Source of the DNA: an uncultured Burkholderiales bacterium | GTDB taxonomy: Bacteria > Pseudomonadota > Gammaproteobacteria > Burkholderiales > Burkholderiaceae | Direction of reading: 5' to 3' | NCBI GenBank assembly: GCA_937891045.1 | Contig: CALBEV010000113.1 | Span: 1 to 25,112 of the forward strand | Length of the DNA: 25,112 bases | In this document: piece after piece, positions 1 to 10,298 of the stretch | Position numbering within the stretch: the first letter of the stretch is position 1 | How the letters are laid out: every line of letters begins with the position of its first letter | Translations under genes and position numbers: made by a program | The notes under the pieces: generated by a model | Told to the model about the DNA's origin: nothing | The model's database searches: none | Seen by the model: only the letters and a program-made list of their open reading frames with translations

Positions 1-924
1 GTTGACTCCACCTTGCGCGGTGCGCCCATCATCTTGTCGCGCTCTGCGCCCGAGTTCATGATCGAGTTGTTCCGCCAAGAAGTGCCTGAAATCGAGCAAG
101 GCTTGTTGGAAATCAAATCTTGCGCCCGCGACCCTGGCTCACGCGCCAAGATCGCGGTCATTTCGCACGACAAACGCGTCGACCCCATCGGCACCTGTGT
201 CGGTGTGCGCGGCACCCGCGTGAACGCGGTCACCAACGAATTGGCCGGTGAGCGCGTCGACATCGTGTTGTGGAGCGAAGACCCCGCCCAGTTCGTCATC
301 GGTGCTTTGGCACCGGCCAACGTGTCCTCTATCGTGGTGGACGAAGAAAAACACGCCATGGACGTGGTGGTGGACGATGAAAACCTGGCCATGGCCATTG
401 GTCGCGGCGGCCAAAACGTGCGCCTGGCCTCCGACCTCACCGGTTGGAAAATCAACATCATGGACGCCGCCGAATCGGCGCAAAAAGTAGCCAACGAAAC
501 CGAAGGCCTGCGTGCTTTGTTCGTTGAAAAACTCGACGTCGACCAAGAAGTGGCCGACATCTTGATCGAAGAAGGTTTCACCAGCTTGGAAGAAGTGGCC
601 TATGTGCCGCTGCAAGAAATGCTGGAGATTGAAAGCTTTGACGAAGACACCGTGAATGAACTGCGTGCCCGTGCCAAAGACGCTTTGCTGACCATGGAAA
701 TTGCCCGTGAAGAAAGCGTGGAAGAGGTCTCCCAAGACCTGCGCGACCTCGACGGTTTGGATACCGAATTGATTGCCAAATTGGCCGAGGGTGGTATCAA
801 CACCCGCGATGATTTGGCCGATTTGGCGGTGGACGAGTTGGTGGACATCACCGGCCAGTCTGAAGAAGATGCAAAAACTTTGATCCTGAAGGCGCGTGAA
901 CATTGGTTCACGGGTCAAGCGTAA
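1..924 (+). CDS. nusA: Transcription termination/antitermination factor NusA, 3' part (N-terminus cut by window)
   Basis: The reading frame is open from base 1, so 307 codons of the C-terminal part are seen; the N-terminal RNA-polymerase-binding domain and most of S1 lie outside. The first ~140 residues are the two KH RNA-binding domains; the KH2 signature [13 protein letters not shown] is clear near residue 130-145. Two acidic helix-hairpin-helix repeats (AR1 about residues 175-228, AR2 about 248-303) follow, the layout of long proteobacterial NusA. The protein binds RNA polymerase and nascent RNA and controls pausing, termination and rRNA antitermination in the cytoplasm. It is followed 24 nt later by infB, the classical nusA-infB operon order. 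Identification is firm; only the missing N-terminus is unknown. Confidence 0.97.
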   Translation, partial: VDSTLRGAPIILSRSAPEFMIELFRQEVPEIEQGLLEIKSCARDPGSRAKIAVISHDKRVDPIGTCVGVRGTRVNAVTNELAGERVDIVLWSEDPAQFVIGALAPANVSSIVVDEEKHAMDVVVDDENLAMAIGRGGQNVRLASDLTGWKINIMDAAESAQKVANETEGLRALFVEKLDVDQEVADILIEEGFTSLEEVAYVPLQEMLEIESFDEDTVNELRARAKDALLTMEIAREESVEEVSQDLRDLDGLDTELIAKLAEGGINTRDDLADLAVDELVDITGQSEEDAKTLILKAREHWFTGQA

Positions 925-948
925 CGGTCATGAAGAGGAACACCACAG

Positions 949-3738
949 ATGACCATCACAACGGTTGCCGAGTTTGCCAAGGAACTCAAAAAATCTCCCG
1001 ACACACTGCTTGAGCAGTTGAAGTCTGCGGGCGTCGCCAAGGGTGCGGTCACAGACGAGTTGACGGATGCTGACAAGCAAAAACTGCTGAGCTTTTTGAA
1101 AGCCAGCCATGGCACAGACACGCCAGAGCGCAAAAAAATCACCTTGGTGAAGAAATCCACCTCGGAGATCAAACAAGCCGATGCCACGGGCAAAGCCCGC
1201 ACCATCCAAGTGGAAGTGCGCAAGAAACGCACCTTCGTCAAACGCGACGACGAGGTGGAAGCCGAAGCCCCTGCTGAGTCTGCGCAAGAAGCCGCGCCCG
1301 TTCAACCCATCCTCGATCAAGCCGAATTGGCGCGTCGCGAGGAAGAAGCACGTCGCCAAGCCGAATTCATTCGCCGTCAAGAAGAAGAGCTGGCGGAAAA
1401 ACGCCGCTTGCGCGAAGCCCAAGAGGCCAAAGACCGCGAAGTCTTGGCCGCCAAAGCCGTGCCCGCCAACGACAAAGACGCTGATGCCGCTGCCGCGCAA
1501 TTGGCCCAAGCCCAGGCCGAAGCCGCAGAGCGCGAAGCCGCTGCCAAGGTCAGTGCTGAAGAGGACGCGGTTCGCGCCAAAGATTTGGACAGCCGCCGCC
1601 GCACCGCGTTGGCCGAAGCCGAAGCCATCCGCACCATGATGAATGCGCCCAAGAAAGTCTTGGTCGCCAAAAAACCAGAGCCCGAAAAAGCCGCGGTCGA
1701 CCCCAAAGCCATCAAAGGCACCTTGCACAAACCGGCTGCTGGCAGCACCGCACCCGGTGCACGTCCAGCTGGTGGCGCGGTCACCAAAGACGGCCAAAAA
1801 GAAGTCAAGAGCGCCAAGCTGTCGTCCAGCTGGGCCGATGAACAAGCCAAGAAAAAAGAAATCAAAACCCGTGGCGACGCCAGCGGGGGTGTGGGTCGCA
1901 ACAGCTGGCGTGGTGGCCCCCGTGGCCGCCGTGATCGGGATCGGGATGACACCCCGGTGCAAAGCGCACCGGCGGAAGCCCGCATCATTGAAGTGCATGT
2001 GCCTGAAACCATCACCGTGGCCGAGTTGGCCCACAAGATGGCCATCAAAGCCTCCGAGGTCATCAAACAACTGATGAAGCTGGGCCAAATGGCCACCATC
2101 AACCAGCCCTTGGACCAAGACACCGCCATGATCGTGGTGGAAGAAATGGGCCACAAAGCGGTCATCGCCGCCTTGGACGACCCGGAAGCTTTCACCGAAG
2201 AAGAAGCCTCTGGTTTGCAAGCCGAGTCCGTCACCCGCGCTCCTGTGGTCACGGTCATGGGCCACGTCGATCACGGCAAAACCTCTTTGCTCGATTACAT
2301 CCGCCGCGCCAAAGTGGCCTCGGGTGAAGCCGGTGGCATCACACAACACATTGGCGCCTACCACGTGGAAACACCGCGTGGCATGGTGTCCTTCTTGGAT
2401 ACCCCTGGACACGAGGCCTTCACGGCCATGCGTGCCCGTGGTGCCCAAGCCACCGACATCGTCATCTTGGTGGTTGCCGCCGATGACGGCGTCATGCCGC
2501 AAACCAAAGAAGCCATCAAACACGCCAAAGCAGCCGGTGTGCCCATCGTCGTCGCCATCAACAAGATCGACAAGCCTGACGCCAACCCCGACCGGGTCAA
2601 AGGCGAGTTGGTGGTGGAAGAAGTGGTGCCTGAAGAATTCGGAGGGGACTCACCCTTCGTGTCCGTCTCGGCCAAAACCGGTCAAGGCATTGACGACTTG
2701 CTCGAGCAAGTGTTGTTGCAAGCCGAGGTGTTGGAACTCAAAGCACCCATCGACGCCATGGCCAAGGGCCTGGTCATTGAAGCCAGTTTGGACAAAGGTC
2801 GTGGTCCTGTCGCCACCATCTTGGTGCAGTCTGGCACCTTGAAAACAGGCGATGTGGTGTTGGCCGGTCAAACCTTTGGCCGTGTTCGCGCCATGCTGGA
2901 TGAAAACGGCAAGTCCATCAAATCAGCTGGCCCGTCCATTCCTGTGGAAATCCAAGGTCTCACGGAAGTGCCGCAAGCAGGGGACGAATTCATGGTGCTC
3001 AACGACGAACGTCGTGCCCGCGAAATCGCCACCTACCGTGCAGGCAAATTCCGCAACACCAAACTGGCCAAGCAACAAGCCGCCAAGCTGGAGAACATCT
3101 TCACCGACATGGGCTCTGGCGAAATCAAAAACCTGCCCATCATCATCAAAGCCGACGTGCAAGGCTCGCAAGAAGCCTTGGCCGCGTCCTTGCTCAAACT
3201 CACCAACGAAGAGGTGCGTGTGCAGCTGGTCTATGGCGCGGTGGGCGGTATCAGCGAGTCCGACATCAACCTGGCCATCGCTTCCAAAGCCGTGGTGATT
3301 GGCTTCAATGTGCGGGCTGACGCAGGTGCCCGCAAATTGGCCGAAGGCAATGGTGTGGACATCCATTACTACAACATCATTTACGACGCGGTCGATGAAT
3401 TGAAAGCCGCCATGTCGGGCATGTTGACGCCAGACAAGAAGGAAGAAATCATCGGCATGGCCGAGATTCGCCAAGTCTTCCGCATCAGCAAAATCGGCGC
3501 GATCGCGGGTTGCATGGTCACCACGGGTGTGGTGCGTCGCAATGCGCGTTTGCGTTTGCTGCGCGACAACGTGGTGGTGTTCACCGGCGAATTGGAAAGC
3601 TTGAAGCGCTTCAAGGATGACGTACGCGAAGTGAAAGAAAACTTCGAGTGCGGTTTGAACCTGAAGGGCTACAACGACATCCAAGAAGGCGATCAGCTCG
3701 AGTTCTTTGAAATCAAGGAAGTCGCTCGCACGATTTAA
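949..3738 (+). CDS. infB: Translation initiation factor IF-2
   Basis: 929 aa, a usual length for betaproteobacterial IF-2. The order is: IF2_N domain (1-55), IF2-associated segment with [17 protein letters not shown] (about 64-85), a long charged Ala/Glu/Arg-rich linker (about 100-340), a second IF2_N domain (about 350-405), then the GTPase domain. G motifs are visible: G1 GHVDHGKTS at 438, G3 DTPGHEAF at 484, G4 NKID at 538, G5 SAK near 574. The C-terminal beta-barrel domains and the fMet-tRNA-binding C2 domain follow. It places initiator tRNA on the 30S subunit and promotes subunit joining with GTP hydrolysis. The ATG at 949 has a purine-rich GAGGAA stretch about 10 nt upstream. Repetitive charged codons in the linker create long antisense frames that are not genes. 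Confidence 0.98.
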   Translation: MTITTVAEFAKELKKSPDTLLEQLKSAGVAKGAVTDELTDADKQKLLSFLKASHGTDTPERKKITLVKKSTSEIKQADATGKARTIQVEVRKKRTFVKRDDEVEAEAPAESAQEAAPVQPILDQAELARREEEARRQAEFIRRQEEELAEKRRLREAQEAKDREVLAAKAVPANDKDADAAAAQLAQAQAEAAEREAAAKVSAEEDAVRAKDLDSRRRTALAEAEAIRTMMNAPKKVLVAKKPEPEKAAVDPKAIKGTLHKPAAGSTAPGARPAGGAVTKDGQKEVKSAKLSSSWADEQAKKKEIKTRGDASGGVGRNSWRGGPRGRRDRDRDDTPVQSAPAEARIIEVHVPETITVAELAHKMAIKASEVIKQLMKLGQMATINQPLDQDTAMIVVEEMGHKAVIAALDDPEAFTEEEASGLQAESVTRAPVVTVMGHVDHGKTSLLDYIRRAKVASGEAGGITQHIGAYHVETPRGMVSFLDTPGHEAFTAMRARGAQATDIVILVVAADDGVMPQTKEAIKHAKAAGVPIVVAINKIDKPDANPDRVKGELVVEEVVPEEFGGDSPFVSVSAKTGQGIDDLLEQVLLQAEVLELKAPIDAMAKGLVIEASLDKGRGPVATILVQSGTLKTGDVVLAGQTFGRVRAMLDENGKSIKSAGPSIPVEIQGLTEVPQAGDEFMVLNDERRAREIATYRAGKFRNTKLAKQQAAKLENIFTDMGSGEIKNLPIIIKADVQGSQEALAASLLKLTNEEVRVQLVYGAVGGISESDINLAIASKAVVIGFNVRADAGARKLAEGNGVDIHYYNIIYDAVDELKAAMSGMLTPDKKEEIIGMAEIRQVFRISKIGAIAGCMVTTGVVRRNARLRLLRDNVVVFTGELESLKRFKDDVREVKENFECGLNLKGYNDIQEGDQLEFFEIKEVARTI

Positions 3739-3747
3739 ACCACCTGC

Positions 3748-4119
3748 ATGCCCGCCAAGAAGTCCTCCACAGCCCACCGCGGTTTCCGCGTCGCCGACCA
3801 AATCCAGCGCGATTTGGCCGAGTTGATTCGTGAGCTGAAGGACCCGCGCTTGGGCATGGTCACCATCCAATCGGTGGAAGTCACGCCCGACTATGCCCAC
3901 GCCAAGGTGTTTTTCAGCGTCTTGGTGGGCGACCCCGAGGCTTGCGTGGAAGGCCTGAACCAAGCCGCTGGTTTTTTGCGCAATGGTTTGTTCAAGCGCT
4001 TGCACATACACACCGTGCCCACGCTGCATTTTCAATACGACCGCACCCCCGAACGCGCCGCCGACATGAACGCCTTGATTGCGCGGGCTGTCGCCTCGCG
4101 TGCCAAAGACACCGACTGA
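3748..4119 (+). CDS. rbfA: 30S ribosome-binding factor RbfA
   Basis: 123 aa, the normal size for this single KH-like domain protein. The start is followed by a basic tail and [35 protein letters not shown] (described in parts: [13 protein letters not shown], then DPRLGMVTI, then [14 protein letters not shown]), the standard RbfA core. The C-terminal [19 protein letters not shown] matches the family's end. It acts on late 16S rRNA 5'-end maturation and is a cold-shock assembly factor. It lies 9 nt after infB and 4 nt before truB. No strong Shine-Dalgarno is visible before 3748, so translation may depend on coupling to infB. Confidence 0.96.
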   Translation: MPAKKSSTAHRGFRVADQIQRDLAELIRELKDPRLGMVTIQSVEVTPDYAHAKVFFSVLVGDPEACVEGLNQAAGFLRNGLFKRLHIHTVPTLHFQYDRTPERAADMNALIARAVASRAKDTD

Positions 4120-4123
4120 ACCC

Positions 4124-5074
4124 ATGAACACGCCACGCACACGGGTGCAACGGCGCCCCGTGCATGGGGTGTTGCTGTTGGACAAACCCCTCGGACTCTC
4201 CAGCAACCAGGCTTTGCAAAAAGCCAAGTGGTTGTTGCGGGCTGAAAAAGCCGGTCACACCGGCACGCTCGACCCGCGGGCCACCGGTGTCTTGCCACTT
4301 TGTTTTGGTGCGGCCACCAAATTCAGCCAGTTGCATTTGGACGCCGATAAAACCTATGAAGCCGTTTTGCGCTTGGGTCAATGCACCAGCACCGGCGACG
4401 CCGAAGGCGAAGTGATTGCCGAAGCACCGGTGAACTTCACACCCGAACAACTGCTGCAAGTGCAAGCCTTGTTCACCGGTGTGTTGATGCAAGTGCCGCC
4501 CATGCACAGCGCCTTGAAAAAAGACGGCAAGGCCTTGTATGAATATGCCCGCGAAGGTGTGGAAGTGGAACGCGCCCCCCGGCAAGTCACTATCCATGCG
4601 CTTGCATTGAAAGAACTGCCGGTGCAAGACGGTGTGCGCAGTGTCTGGCTCCAAGCCCATTGCTCCAAAGGCACCTACATCCGCACCTTGGGCGAAGACA
4701 TTGGCAAGGCACTGGGTTGTGGCGCTTACTTAAGCGCACTGCGCCGGGTGCAAAGCGGCCGTTTTTCGATTGATGCGTGTGTGAGCCTGGAGGCTTTGGA
4801 AGCCTTGCCCGAAGCACAGCGTTTCAGTCAGCTTCGCGCTGTGGACAGTTTGCTCGACAGTCATCAACCGATCACATTGCAGCCCGATGATGCAGGTCGA
4901 TTCCTGAGTGGCTTGCGCCGCCGGGGTGACTGGCCCGACCAAGACCAAGTGGCTGTCTATGGTGCCAGCCCGCATGCCTTGCTGGGCACCGCCCATGTTC
5001 GCGCTGGGGAATTGATTCCCGAGCGCTTGTTGAATCCCCAAGAAATCCAATCTTTACTCGAGAGTGCAGCATGA
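4124..5074 (+). CDS. truB: tRNA pseudouridine(55) synthase TruB
   Basis: 316 aa from the ATG at 4124, 4 nt after the rbfA stop; a longer frame from a TTG at 4079 would overlap rbfA by 41 nt and adds no family sequence, so 4124 is preferred. The N-terminus HGVLLLDKPLGLSSN and the catalytic block GHTGTLDPRATGVLPL are textbook TruB, with the catalytic aspartate at residue 50. KGTYIRTLGEDIG lies in the second conserved block, and a PUA-like tail follows from about residue 240. It makes pseudouridine 55 in the T-loop of tRNAs. Its stop overlaps the typA start (ATGA), implying translational coupling. Confidence 0.97.
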   Translation: MNTPRTRVQRRPVHGVLLLDKPLGLSSNQALQKAKWLLRAEKAGHTGTLDPRATGVLPLCFGAATKFSQLHLDADKTYEAVLRLGQCTSTGDAEGEVIAEAPVNFTPEQLLQVQALFTGVLMQVPPMHSALKKDGKALYEYAREGVEVERAPRQVTIHALALKELPVQDGVRSVWLQAHCSKGTYIRTLGEDIGKALGCGAYLSALRRVQSGRFSIDACVSLEALEALPEAQRFSQLRAVDSLLDSHQPITLQPDDAGRFLSGLRRRGDWPDQDQVAVYGASPHALLGTAHVRAGELIPERLLNPQEIQSLLESAA

Positions 5075-6897
5075 CCTTACAAATTCGAAACATCGCCATC
5101 ATTGCCCACGTTGATCATGGCAAAACCACCATGGTCGACCAACTGTTGCGACAGTCCGGCACCTTTGCCGACCATGAAAAAGTGGTGGACACCGTGATGG
5201 ACAACAACGCGATTGAACGCGAACGCGGCATCACCATCTTGGCCAAGAACTGCGCGGTCAGTTGGAAGGGCACCCACATCAACATCGTGGACACCCCCGG
5301 ACACGCGGACTTCGGTGGCGAAGTGGAACGTGCTTTGTCGATGGTTGACGGCGTCGTGCTGTTGATTGACGCGCAAGAAGGCCCCATGCCGCAAACCCGC
5401 TTTGTCACCAAGAAAGCCTTGGCCTTGGGCTTGAAGCCCATCGTCGTGGTGAACAAAGTGGACAAGCCCGGTGCCGATTGCGGCAAGGTCATCAACGCCG
5501 CTTTCGATTTGTTCGACAAACTGGGCGCCAACGACGAGCAACTCGATTTCCCCGTGGTCTATGCCTCGGGTATCAATGGCTGGTCTTCACTCGAAGAAGG
5601 CCCACAAGGGGAGCAATGGGGCCCCGACATGTCGGCCTTGTTTGACACCGTGTTGAAACACGTGCCCGCCCAACAAGGTGACCCTGCTGCGCCTTTGCAA
5701 TTGCAAATTTCAGCGCTTGATTTCTCCACCTTTGTGGGTCGCATTGGCGTGGGTCGCATCAGCGCAGGCACCATCAAGCCCAACATGGATGTGGTGGTGA
5801 TGGAAGGCCCGGACAGCACGCCTTTCAAAGGCCGCATCAACCAAGTGTTGAAGTTCCAAGGCCTTGACCGGATTCAAGCCACCGAAGCAGGTCCTGGCGA
5901 CATTGTGTTGATCAACGGCATCGACGAGATTGGCATTGGCGTGACCGTGACCGACCCGCTGACACCTGCGCCCTTGCCGATGTTGAAAGTGGACGAGCCC
6001 ACACTGATCATGAATTTTTGCGTCAACACCAGCCCCTTGGCCGGTCGCGAAGGCAAGTACGTCACCAGCCGTCAAATCTGGGACCGACTGCAAAAAGAGT
6101 TGCAACACAACGTGGCGCTGCGCGTCAAAGAAACCGATGAAGACGGTATTTTTGAAGTCGCCGGTCGGGGTGAATTGCACTTGACCATTTTGTTGGAAAA
6201 CATGCGCCGCGAAGGCTACGAGATGGCCGTGTCAAAACCGCGCGTGGTGTTTCGTGAAATCAACGGCGAGCGTTGCGAACCCATCGAATTGGTCACCGCC
6301 GACATCGAAGAACAACACCAAGGCGGCGTCATGCAAGCCCTGGGCGAGCGCAAAGGCGAGTTGGTCAACATGGAACCCGATGGCCGTGGCCGGGTGCGTT
6401 TGGAATACCGCATTCCTGCACGGGGCCTGATTGGCTTCACCACCGAGTTCTTGAACTTGACGCGTGGCTCGGGCTTGATTTCCAACATCTTTGACAAGTA
6501 CGAACCGCACAAGGGCGAGATTGGTGGCCGCAAAAATGGCGTGCTGATTTCCATGGACGACGGTGAAATCTTCACCTACGCCTTGGGCAAGCTCGATGAC
6601 CGTGGCCGCATGTTTGTGAAACCTAACGACCCGGTGTATGAAGGCATGATCGTGGGCATCCACAGCCGCGACAACGATTTGGTGGTGAACGCCACCCGCA
6701 CCAAGCAGCTGACCAACTTCCGCGTGTCCGGCAAAGAAGACGCGATCAAGATCACACCTCCCATCCAATGCACTTTGGAATACGGTGTGCAGTTCATTGA
6801 AGACGACGAGTTGGTGGAGATCACACCCAAGAGCGTTCGCTTGCGCAAGCGCCACTTGAAAGAGCACGAACGCAAACGTGCCAGCCGCGACGCCTGA
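5071..6897 (+). CDS. typA: Ribosome-associated GTPase TypA/BipA
   Basis: 608 aa, the exact size range of TypA/BipA. The G domain shows AHVDHGKTT at 12-20, [21 protein letters not shown] at 74, and NKVDKPGAD at 128. EF-G-like domains III and V follow, and the tail ends in the lysine/arginine-rich [26 protein letters not shown] stretch ([14 protein letters not shown] is diagnostic). It binds the ribosome like EF-G and is needed in stress and cold growth and for 50S assembly. The ATG overlaps the truB stop by 4 nt, so it is the fifth gene of the translation operon. Confidence 0.97.
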   Translation: MTLQIRNIAIIAHVDHGKTTMVDQLLRQSGTFADHEKVVDTVMDNNAIERERGITILAKNCAVSWKGTHINIVDTPGHADFGGEVERALSMVDGVVLLIDAQEGPMPQTRFVTKKALALGLKPIVVVNKVDKPGADCGKVINAAFDLFDKLGANDEQLDFPVVYASGINGWSSLEEGPQGEQWGPDMSALFDTVLKHVPAQQGDPAAPLQLQISALDFSTFVGRIGVGRISAGTIKPNMDVVVMEGPDSTPFKGRINQVLKFQGLDRIQATEAGPGDIVLINGIDEIGIGVTVTDPLTPAPLPMLKVDEPTLIMNFCVNTSPLAGREGKYVTSRQIWDRLQKELQHNVALRVKETDEDGIFEVAGRGELHLTILLENMRREGYEMAVSKPRVVFREINGERCEPIELVTADIEEQHQGGVMQALGERKGELVNMEPDGRGRVRLEYRIPARGLIGFTTEFLNLTRGSGLISNIFDKYEPHKGEIGGRKNGVLISMDDGEIFTYALGKLDDRGRMFVKPNDPVYEGMIVGIHSRDNDLVVNATRTKQLTNFRVSGKEDAIKITPPIQCTLEYGVQFIEDDELVEITPKSVRLRKRHLKEHERKRASRDA

Positions 6898-6907
6898 ACG
6901 CCACGCC

Positions 6908-7798
6908 ATGGTTCACAAGCTCAGCCACACTCAAGCCCTGGGGCTGATGTTGCTGGCCACCTTGCTGTGGTCCATCGCGGGTGTGGTGTCGCGTCAGGTG
7001 ACCCACGCCCAAGGCTTTGAAGTCACCTTCTGGCGCAGCTTTTTCACAGTGCTGTCGCTCAGTGTTTTGTTGCCGATGCTCAAGGGCCGGGCGCTGTTCA
7101 TGCATCTGCCTTGGCGTGACAAAACCTTTTGGCTCTCGGGTGTCTGTTGGTCGGTGATGTTCACCGCCTTCATGCTGGCTCTGACCATGACCACCGTGGC
7201 CAATGTGCTGATCACCATGGCCATGGGGCCGATGCTCACCGCCTTGTTGTCGCGCCTGGTCCTGAAAAAACCTTTGGCCGCGCACACCTGGTGGGCGATT
7301 GCTGCCGCTGGGGTGGGCATGGCCTTCATGTTCATCAGCCAAGTGCAGTTGGAAGGCACTCGGCATGTCTGGGGCATGGCTGTGGCCTTGTGTGTGCCGA
7401 TGGCGGGTGCGGTTCAATGGACCGTGACACACCGTCTGCAACAAGCGGCGCAGCCCCCAGACTTCATGTCCGCCGTGTGGGTCGGTGCCTTGTTGTCTTG
7501 TGTGTACACCGCACCACTGGCTTGGCCCACCGTGGGCACTGCCAACGACATCGCTTGGTTGGCCGCCTTGGGTTTGTTTCAACTGGCCGTGCCTTGTTTG
7601 TTGGCAGTGCGGGCCGCGCAAGTGTTGGCTTCACACGAGGTGGCCTTGTTGGCCCTGCTCGAGGTGTTGTTTGGCATCGCTTGGGCTTGGTGGGGCGCGG
7701 GTGAAGAACCCGGCTTGAATGTGTTGGTGGGCGGCGGCTTGGTGCTGTGCGCCTTGGCGTGGAACGAATCACGAAGCAGGAGAACGCAACATGGATGA
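6908..7798 (+). CDS. EamA/DMT-family inner-membrane permease
   Basis: 296 aa from the ATG at 6908; a GTG at 6878 inside typA is an alternative but gives a hydrophilic extension foreign to the family. The protein is almost wholly hydrophobic with about ten predicted TM helices in two EamA repeats (roughly 8-140 and 155-285). TLLWSIAGVVSRQ in TM1 and the helix-end patterns NVLITMAMGPMLTALL and ALLALLEVLFGIAWAWW are typical of drug/metabolite transporters. The substrate cannot be read from sequence. It starts 10 nt after typA and its last 8 nt overlap the next gene, so the two are likely cotranslated; that could hint at a shared metabolite but is not proof. Confidence 0.88.
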   Translation: MVHKLSHTQALGLMLLATLLWSIAGVVSRQVTHAQGFEVTFWRSFFTVLSLSVLLPMLKGRALFMHLPWRDKTFWLSGVCWSVMFTAFMLALTMTTVANVLITMAMGPMLTALLSRLVLKKPLAAHTWWAIAAAGVGMAFMFISQVQLEGTRHVWGMAVALCVPMAGAVQWTVTHRLQQAAQPPDFMSAVWVGALLSCVYTAPLAWPTVGTANDIAWLAALGLFQLAVPCLLAVRAAQVLASHEVALLALLEVLFGIAWAWWGAGEEPGLNVLVGGGLVLCALAWNESRSRRTQHG

Positions 7799-8924
7799 TC
7801 CTTTCTCAATTCAACAAGGTGATGTGTTGGCCGAGGTGCAAGGCGCAGTGGGCCTGATCACCTTGAACCGTGCCAAGGCCTTGAATGCTTTGTCCCTGGG
7901 CATGGTGCGCAGCCTCACCGAGGTGTTGTTGGTCTGGGCGCAAGACGACCGTGTGCAAGCTGTGGCCCTGCGCGGCATGGGCAAAGAGGGCGCGTTTGGT
8001 GCGTTTTGCGCGGGTGGTGATATTCGCTTTTTTCACACCGCCGCATTGGCAGGGGACGCGGCCTTGGATGATTTCTTCACCGAAGAGTACCGCTTGAACC
8101 ATTTGATTCACCACTACGCCAAACCCTGCATCGTGTTCATGGACGGTGTGGTGATGGGCGGGGGCATGGGCTTGGCACAGGGCGCATCACTGCGCATTGC
8201 CACCGAGCGCACCAAGATGGCCATGCCCGAAACCATGATTGGTTTGTTTCCCGATGTCGGCGGCGGTTATTTCCTCAGCCGTTGTGATGGTGCTTTGGGC
8301 GAGTACTTGGGCCTCACCGGTCAGATGTTGAATGGGGCAGAAGCCGTGTTCGCAGGCTTGGCCGATGTCTTGGTGGGCAGTGCGTCCTTGAACACACTGT
8401 GGGCACAGTTGCCTGCACACCATTGGTCACAGCCTGATGCCTTGGAGGGCTTCAGTGCCGCCTTAAAAGCAGTCACGCAGCACGCGCAAGCCAGCCAACC
8501 CGCTTGGTGGAACGACAGCTTGAACCAAGCCTTCGGTGCAGCCGATCTGCAAGCCATTGCGCAAGCCTTGGAAGCCGCTGGCCACACACATGCCTTAGAG
8601 GCTTTGCACAAACGATCCCCTTTGATGCTGGCGGTGAGCCTTGAACAAATTCGCCGTGCACGACACATGAACCTGAGTGACGAATTGCGCATGGAGCGTG
8701 ACATGGTGCGTCACAGTTTTCATCCCACACACTTGCAACGCACACCAGCGCAAAGCGACACGGTGGAAGGCATACGCGCCTTGGCCGTGGACAAAGACCA
8801 TGCGCCGCGTTGGTTGCCCGCACAACTGCATGAAGTCACCGCCGACATGGTGACGCCTTTTTTCAACAGCCCTTGGCCTGCCCATGACCATCCCTTGATG
8901 GACTTGCGGGCGCGAGTGGTTTGA
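7791..8924 (+). CDS. Enoyl-CoA hydratase/isomerase family protein, 3-hydroxyisobutyryl-CoA hydrolase-like
   Basis: 377 aa from an ATG at 7791 with a good AGGAG ribosome site about 7 nt upstream; a longer frame from 7719 is inside the permease gene and is rejected. The crotonase fold is shown by GLITLNRAKALNALS near residue 22, the oxyanion-hole segment FCAGGDIRFF around residue 77-86, and GVVMGGGMGLAQGAS near 120. MPETMIGLFPDVGGGYFLSR, with the Glu and Asp of PET and PDVGG, is the pattern of the HIBCH/ECH_2 subgroup rather than plain hydratases, and the ~370-aa length also fits that subgroup. Known members hydrolyse 3-hydroxyisobutyryl-CoA in valine breakdown. The exact substrate here is inferred. 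Confidence 0.85.
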   Translation: MDDPFSIQQGDVLAEVQGAVGLITLNRAKALNALSLGMVRSLTEVLLVWAQDDRVQAVALRGMGKEGAFGAFCAGGDIRFFHTAALAGDAALDDFFTEEYRLNHLIHHYAKPCIVFMDGVVMGGGMGLAQGASLRIATERTKMAMPETMIGLFPDVGGGYFLSRCDGALGEYLGLTGQMLNGAEAVFAGLADVLVGSASLNTLWAQLPAHHWSQPDALEGFSAALKAVTQHAQASQPAWWNDSLNQAFGAADLQAIAQALEAAGHTHALEALHKRSPLMLAVSLEQIRRARHMNLSDELRMERDMVRHSFHPTHLQRTPAQSDTVEGIRALAVDKDHAPRWLPAQLHEVTADMVTPFFNSPWPAHDHPLMDLRARVV

Positions 8925-8941
8925 GTTTTCACAGGACAGCC

Positions 8942-9688
8942 ATGGCCAGCCCGATCAAAGTGATGTTTGGATTCCATGCCGTGGGTGTGCGCCTGAAAAC
9001 CGCGCCAGACTCGGTGATTGAGGTGTTCATTGACCCGACACGCCGCGACGCTCGTATGCGCCAGTTTCAAGAGCGTGCCAAAGAAGCCAAAGTGAAATTG
9101 GTCGAGTCTGATGGCCTGCGTTTGTCTCAGCTGGCGGGTAGCCATGGTCACCAAGGCGTGGTGGCGCGGGTGCACCAGATTGACATTGCCAAATCCCTCG
9201 ATGCATGTTTGGAAGCCTTGCCCGCCGATGAACCGGCCTTGATTCTGGTTTTGGATGGCATCACCGACCCGCACAACTTGGGCGCGTGTTTGCGCGTGGC
9301 CGATGGGGCAGGTGTGCACGCGGTCATCGCACCGAAAGACCATGCCGTGGGCATCAACGCCACGGTGTCCAAAGTGGCCAGTGGTGCGGCGGACACCGTG
9401 CCTTACTTCATGGTGACGAATTTGGCCCGCACCTTGAATGAACTCAAAGAGCGCAACATCTGGATCACGGGCACCAGTGACGATGCGCCGCAAACACTGT
9501 ATGAGGTGGATTTGAAAATCCCCACTGCTTGGGTCTTGGGTGCCGAGGGTGACGGCATGCGCCAGCTCACCCGCAAAACCTGCGATCAGCTGGTGCGCAT
9601 TCCGATGGCTGGTGGTGTGGAGAGTTTGAACGTGTCAGTGGCCAGCGGCATTTGTTTGTTTGAAACGGTGCGGCAACGCTTGTTATAA
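8942..9688 (+). CDS. rlmB: 23S rRNA (guanosine(2251)-2'-O)-methyltransferase RlmB
   Basis: 248 aa, the usual size. The start is the ATG at 8942, preceded by AGGA; it gives the family-typical opening KVMFGFHAV, while the TTG at 8921 only adds a short stretch overlapping the previous stop. An N-terminal L30e-like RNA-binding domain (about 6-85) is followed by the SpoU/TrmH knot with motif 1 (LDGITDPHNLGACLRVADGAG, near 104-124), motif 2 (WVLGAEGDGMRQL) and motif 3 (IPMAGGVESLNVSVA). It methylates the ribose of G2251 in the peptidyl-transferase P-loop. The gene converges on the chromate transporter pair; the two stop codons overlap by 6 bp. Confidence 0.95.
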   Translation: MASPIKVMFGFHAVGVRLKTAPDSVIEVFIDPTRRDARMRQFQERAKEAKVKLVESDGLRLSQLAGSHGHQGVVARVHQIDIAKSLDACLEALPADEPALILVLDGITDPHNLGACLRVADGAGVHAVIAPKDHAVGINATVSKVASGAADTVPYFMVTNLARTLNELKERNIWITGTSDDAPQTLYEVDLKIPTAWVLGAEGDGMRQLTRKTCDQLVRIPMAGGVESLNVSVASGICLFETVRQRLL

Positions 9689-10264
9689 ACCCAGCAAAGC
9701 GCCCAACACGGCACCACCCAGCATCAGCCACAACAGGTGCAAGCGGGTTTTCAACACCAGCAGCATGCAAACGCCGCAGATCAGCAACAAGCGCCAATCT
9801 GTTTGCGGATTGCTCGCCGTTTGCAACAACCAACCCGCTGACAGCATCAGGCCCATCACCAAGGGAATCATGCCTGCTTTGAAGGCCCGCACACCGCGTG
9901 CATGTTGGTGCAGTTGCAACCACTTGACCATGAAATAGCTGAGCAAGGAGGAGGGCAAGACCACAGCCGCCAGCAAGCCCAGCGCCATGAACAAACCAAA
10001 CCCAATGGCCGCCGCACCGGCTTCAAAACCACCGGCGCTTTGCAAGCCGATGTTCCAACCCATTACGGCCACCAGCAAAATATTGGGGCCCGGCGCGATT
10101 TGCGACAGCGTCACCGATTGGCTGAAAGCGATTTCGCTCATGAGGTGCAAATCGGTCACCAAATAGCGGTGCATCTCGGGGATGATGGCCAAGGCGCCAC
10201 CCACCGCCAGCAGCGACAACATGCAGAAATGCAGATGCAGATCGAGCCAGAGTTGCCAAGTCAT
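9683..10264 (-). CDS. chrA: Chromate transporter, half-size ChrA (second gene of the pair)
   Basis: 193 aa starting at the ATG at 10264; the open frame continues further upstream but that part overlaps the preceding gene. The sequence is hydrophobic with about six TM helices. It carries the CHR-domain pattern: a glycine-rich segment VGGALAIIPEMHRYLV near residue 20, followed by FSQSVTLSQIAPGPNILLVAVMGW around 50-75. Short-chain ChrA proteins of about 190 aa occur as pairs whose members insert with opposite topology and act together, as known for the split CHR family. The known family role is export of chromate (or related oxyanions); actual substrate is not shown by sequence. It lies 34 nt after the first half gene. 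Confidence 0.88.
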   Translation of the reverse strand: MTWQLWLDLHLHFCMLSLLAVGGALAIIPEMHRYLVTDLHLMSEIAFSQSVTLSQIAPGPNILLVAVMGWNIGLQSAGGFEAGAAAIGFGLFMALGLLAAVVLPSSLLSYFMVKWLQLHQHARGVRAFKAGMIPLVMGLMLSAGWLLQTASNPQTDWRLLLICGVCMLLVLKTRLHLLWLMLGGAVLGALLGL

Positions 10265-10298
10265 GCAGCCACTTTCTGTTTGAAGCACAACGACCAAC

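Noticed and set aside
928..2523. 531-codon open frame antisense to infB
   Set aside because: It is a shadow of the repetitive, GC-rich infB linker; the His/Gly/Phe-rich translation is not protein-like and infB has all GTPase motifs.
2923..4227. 434-codon antisense frame over infB, rbfA and truB
   Set aside because: It crosses three firm genes on the other strand and has no ribosome site or known domain.
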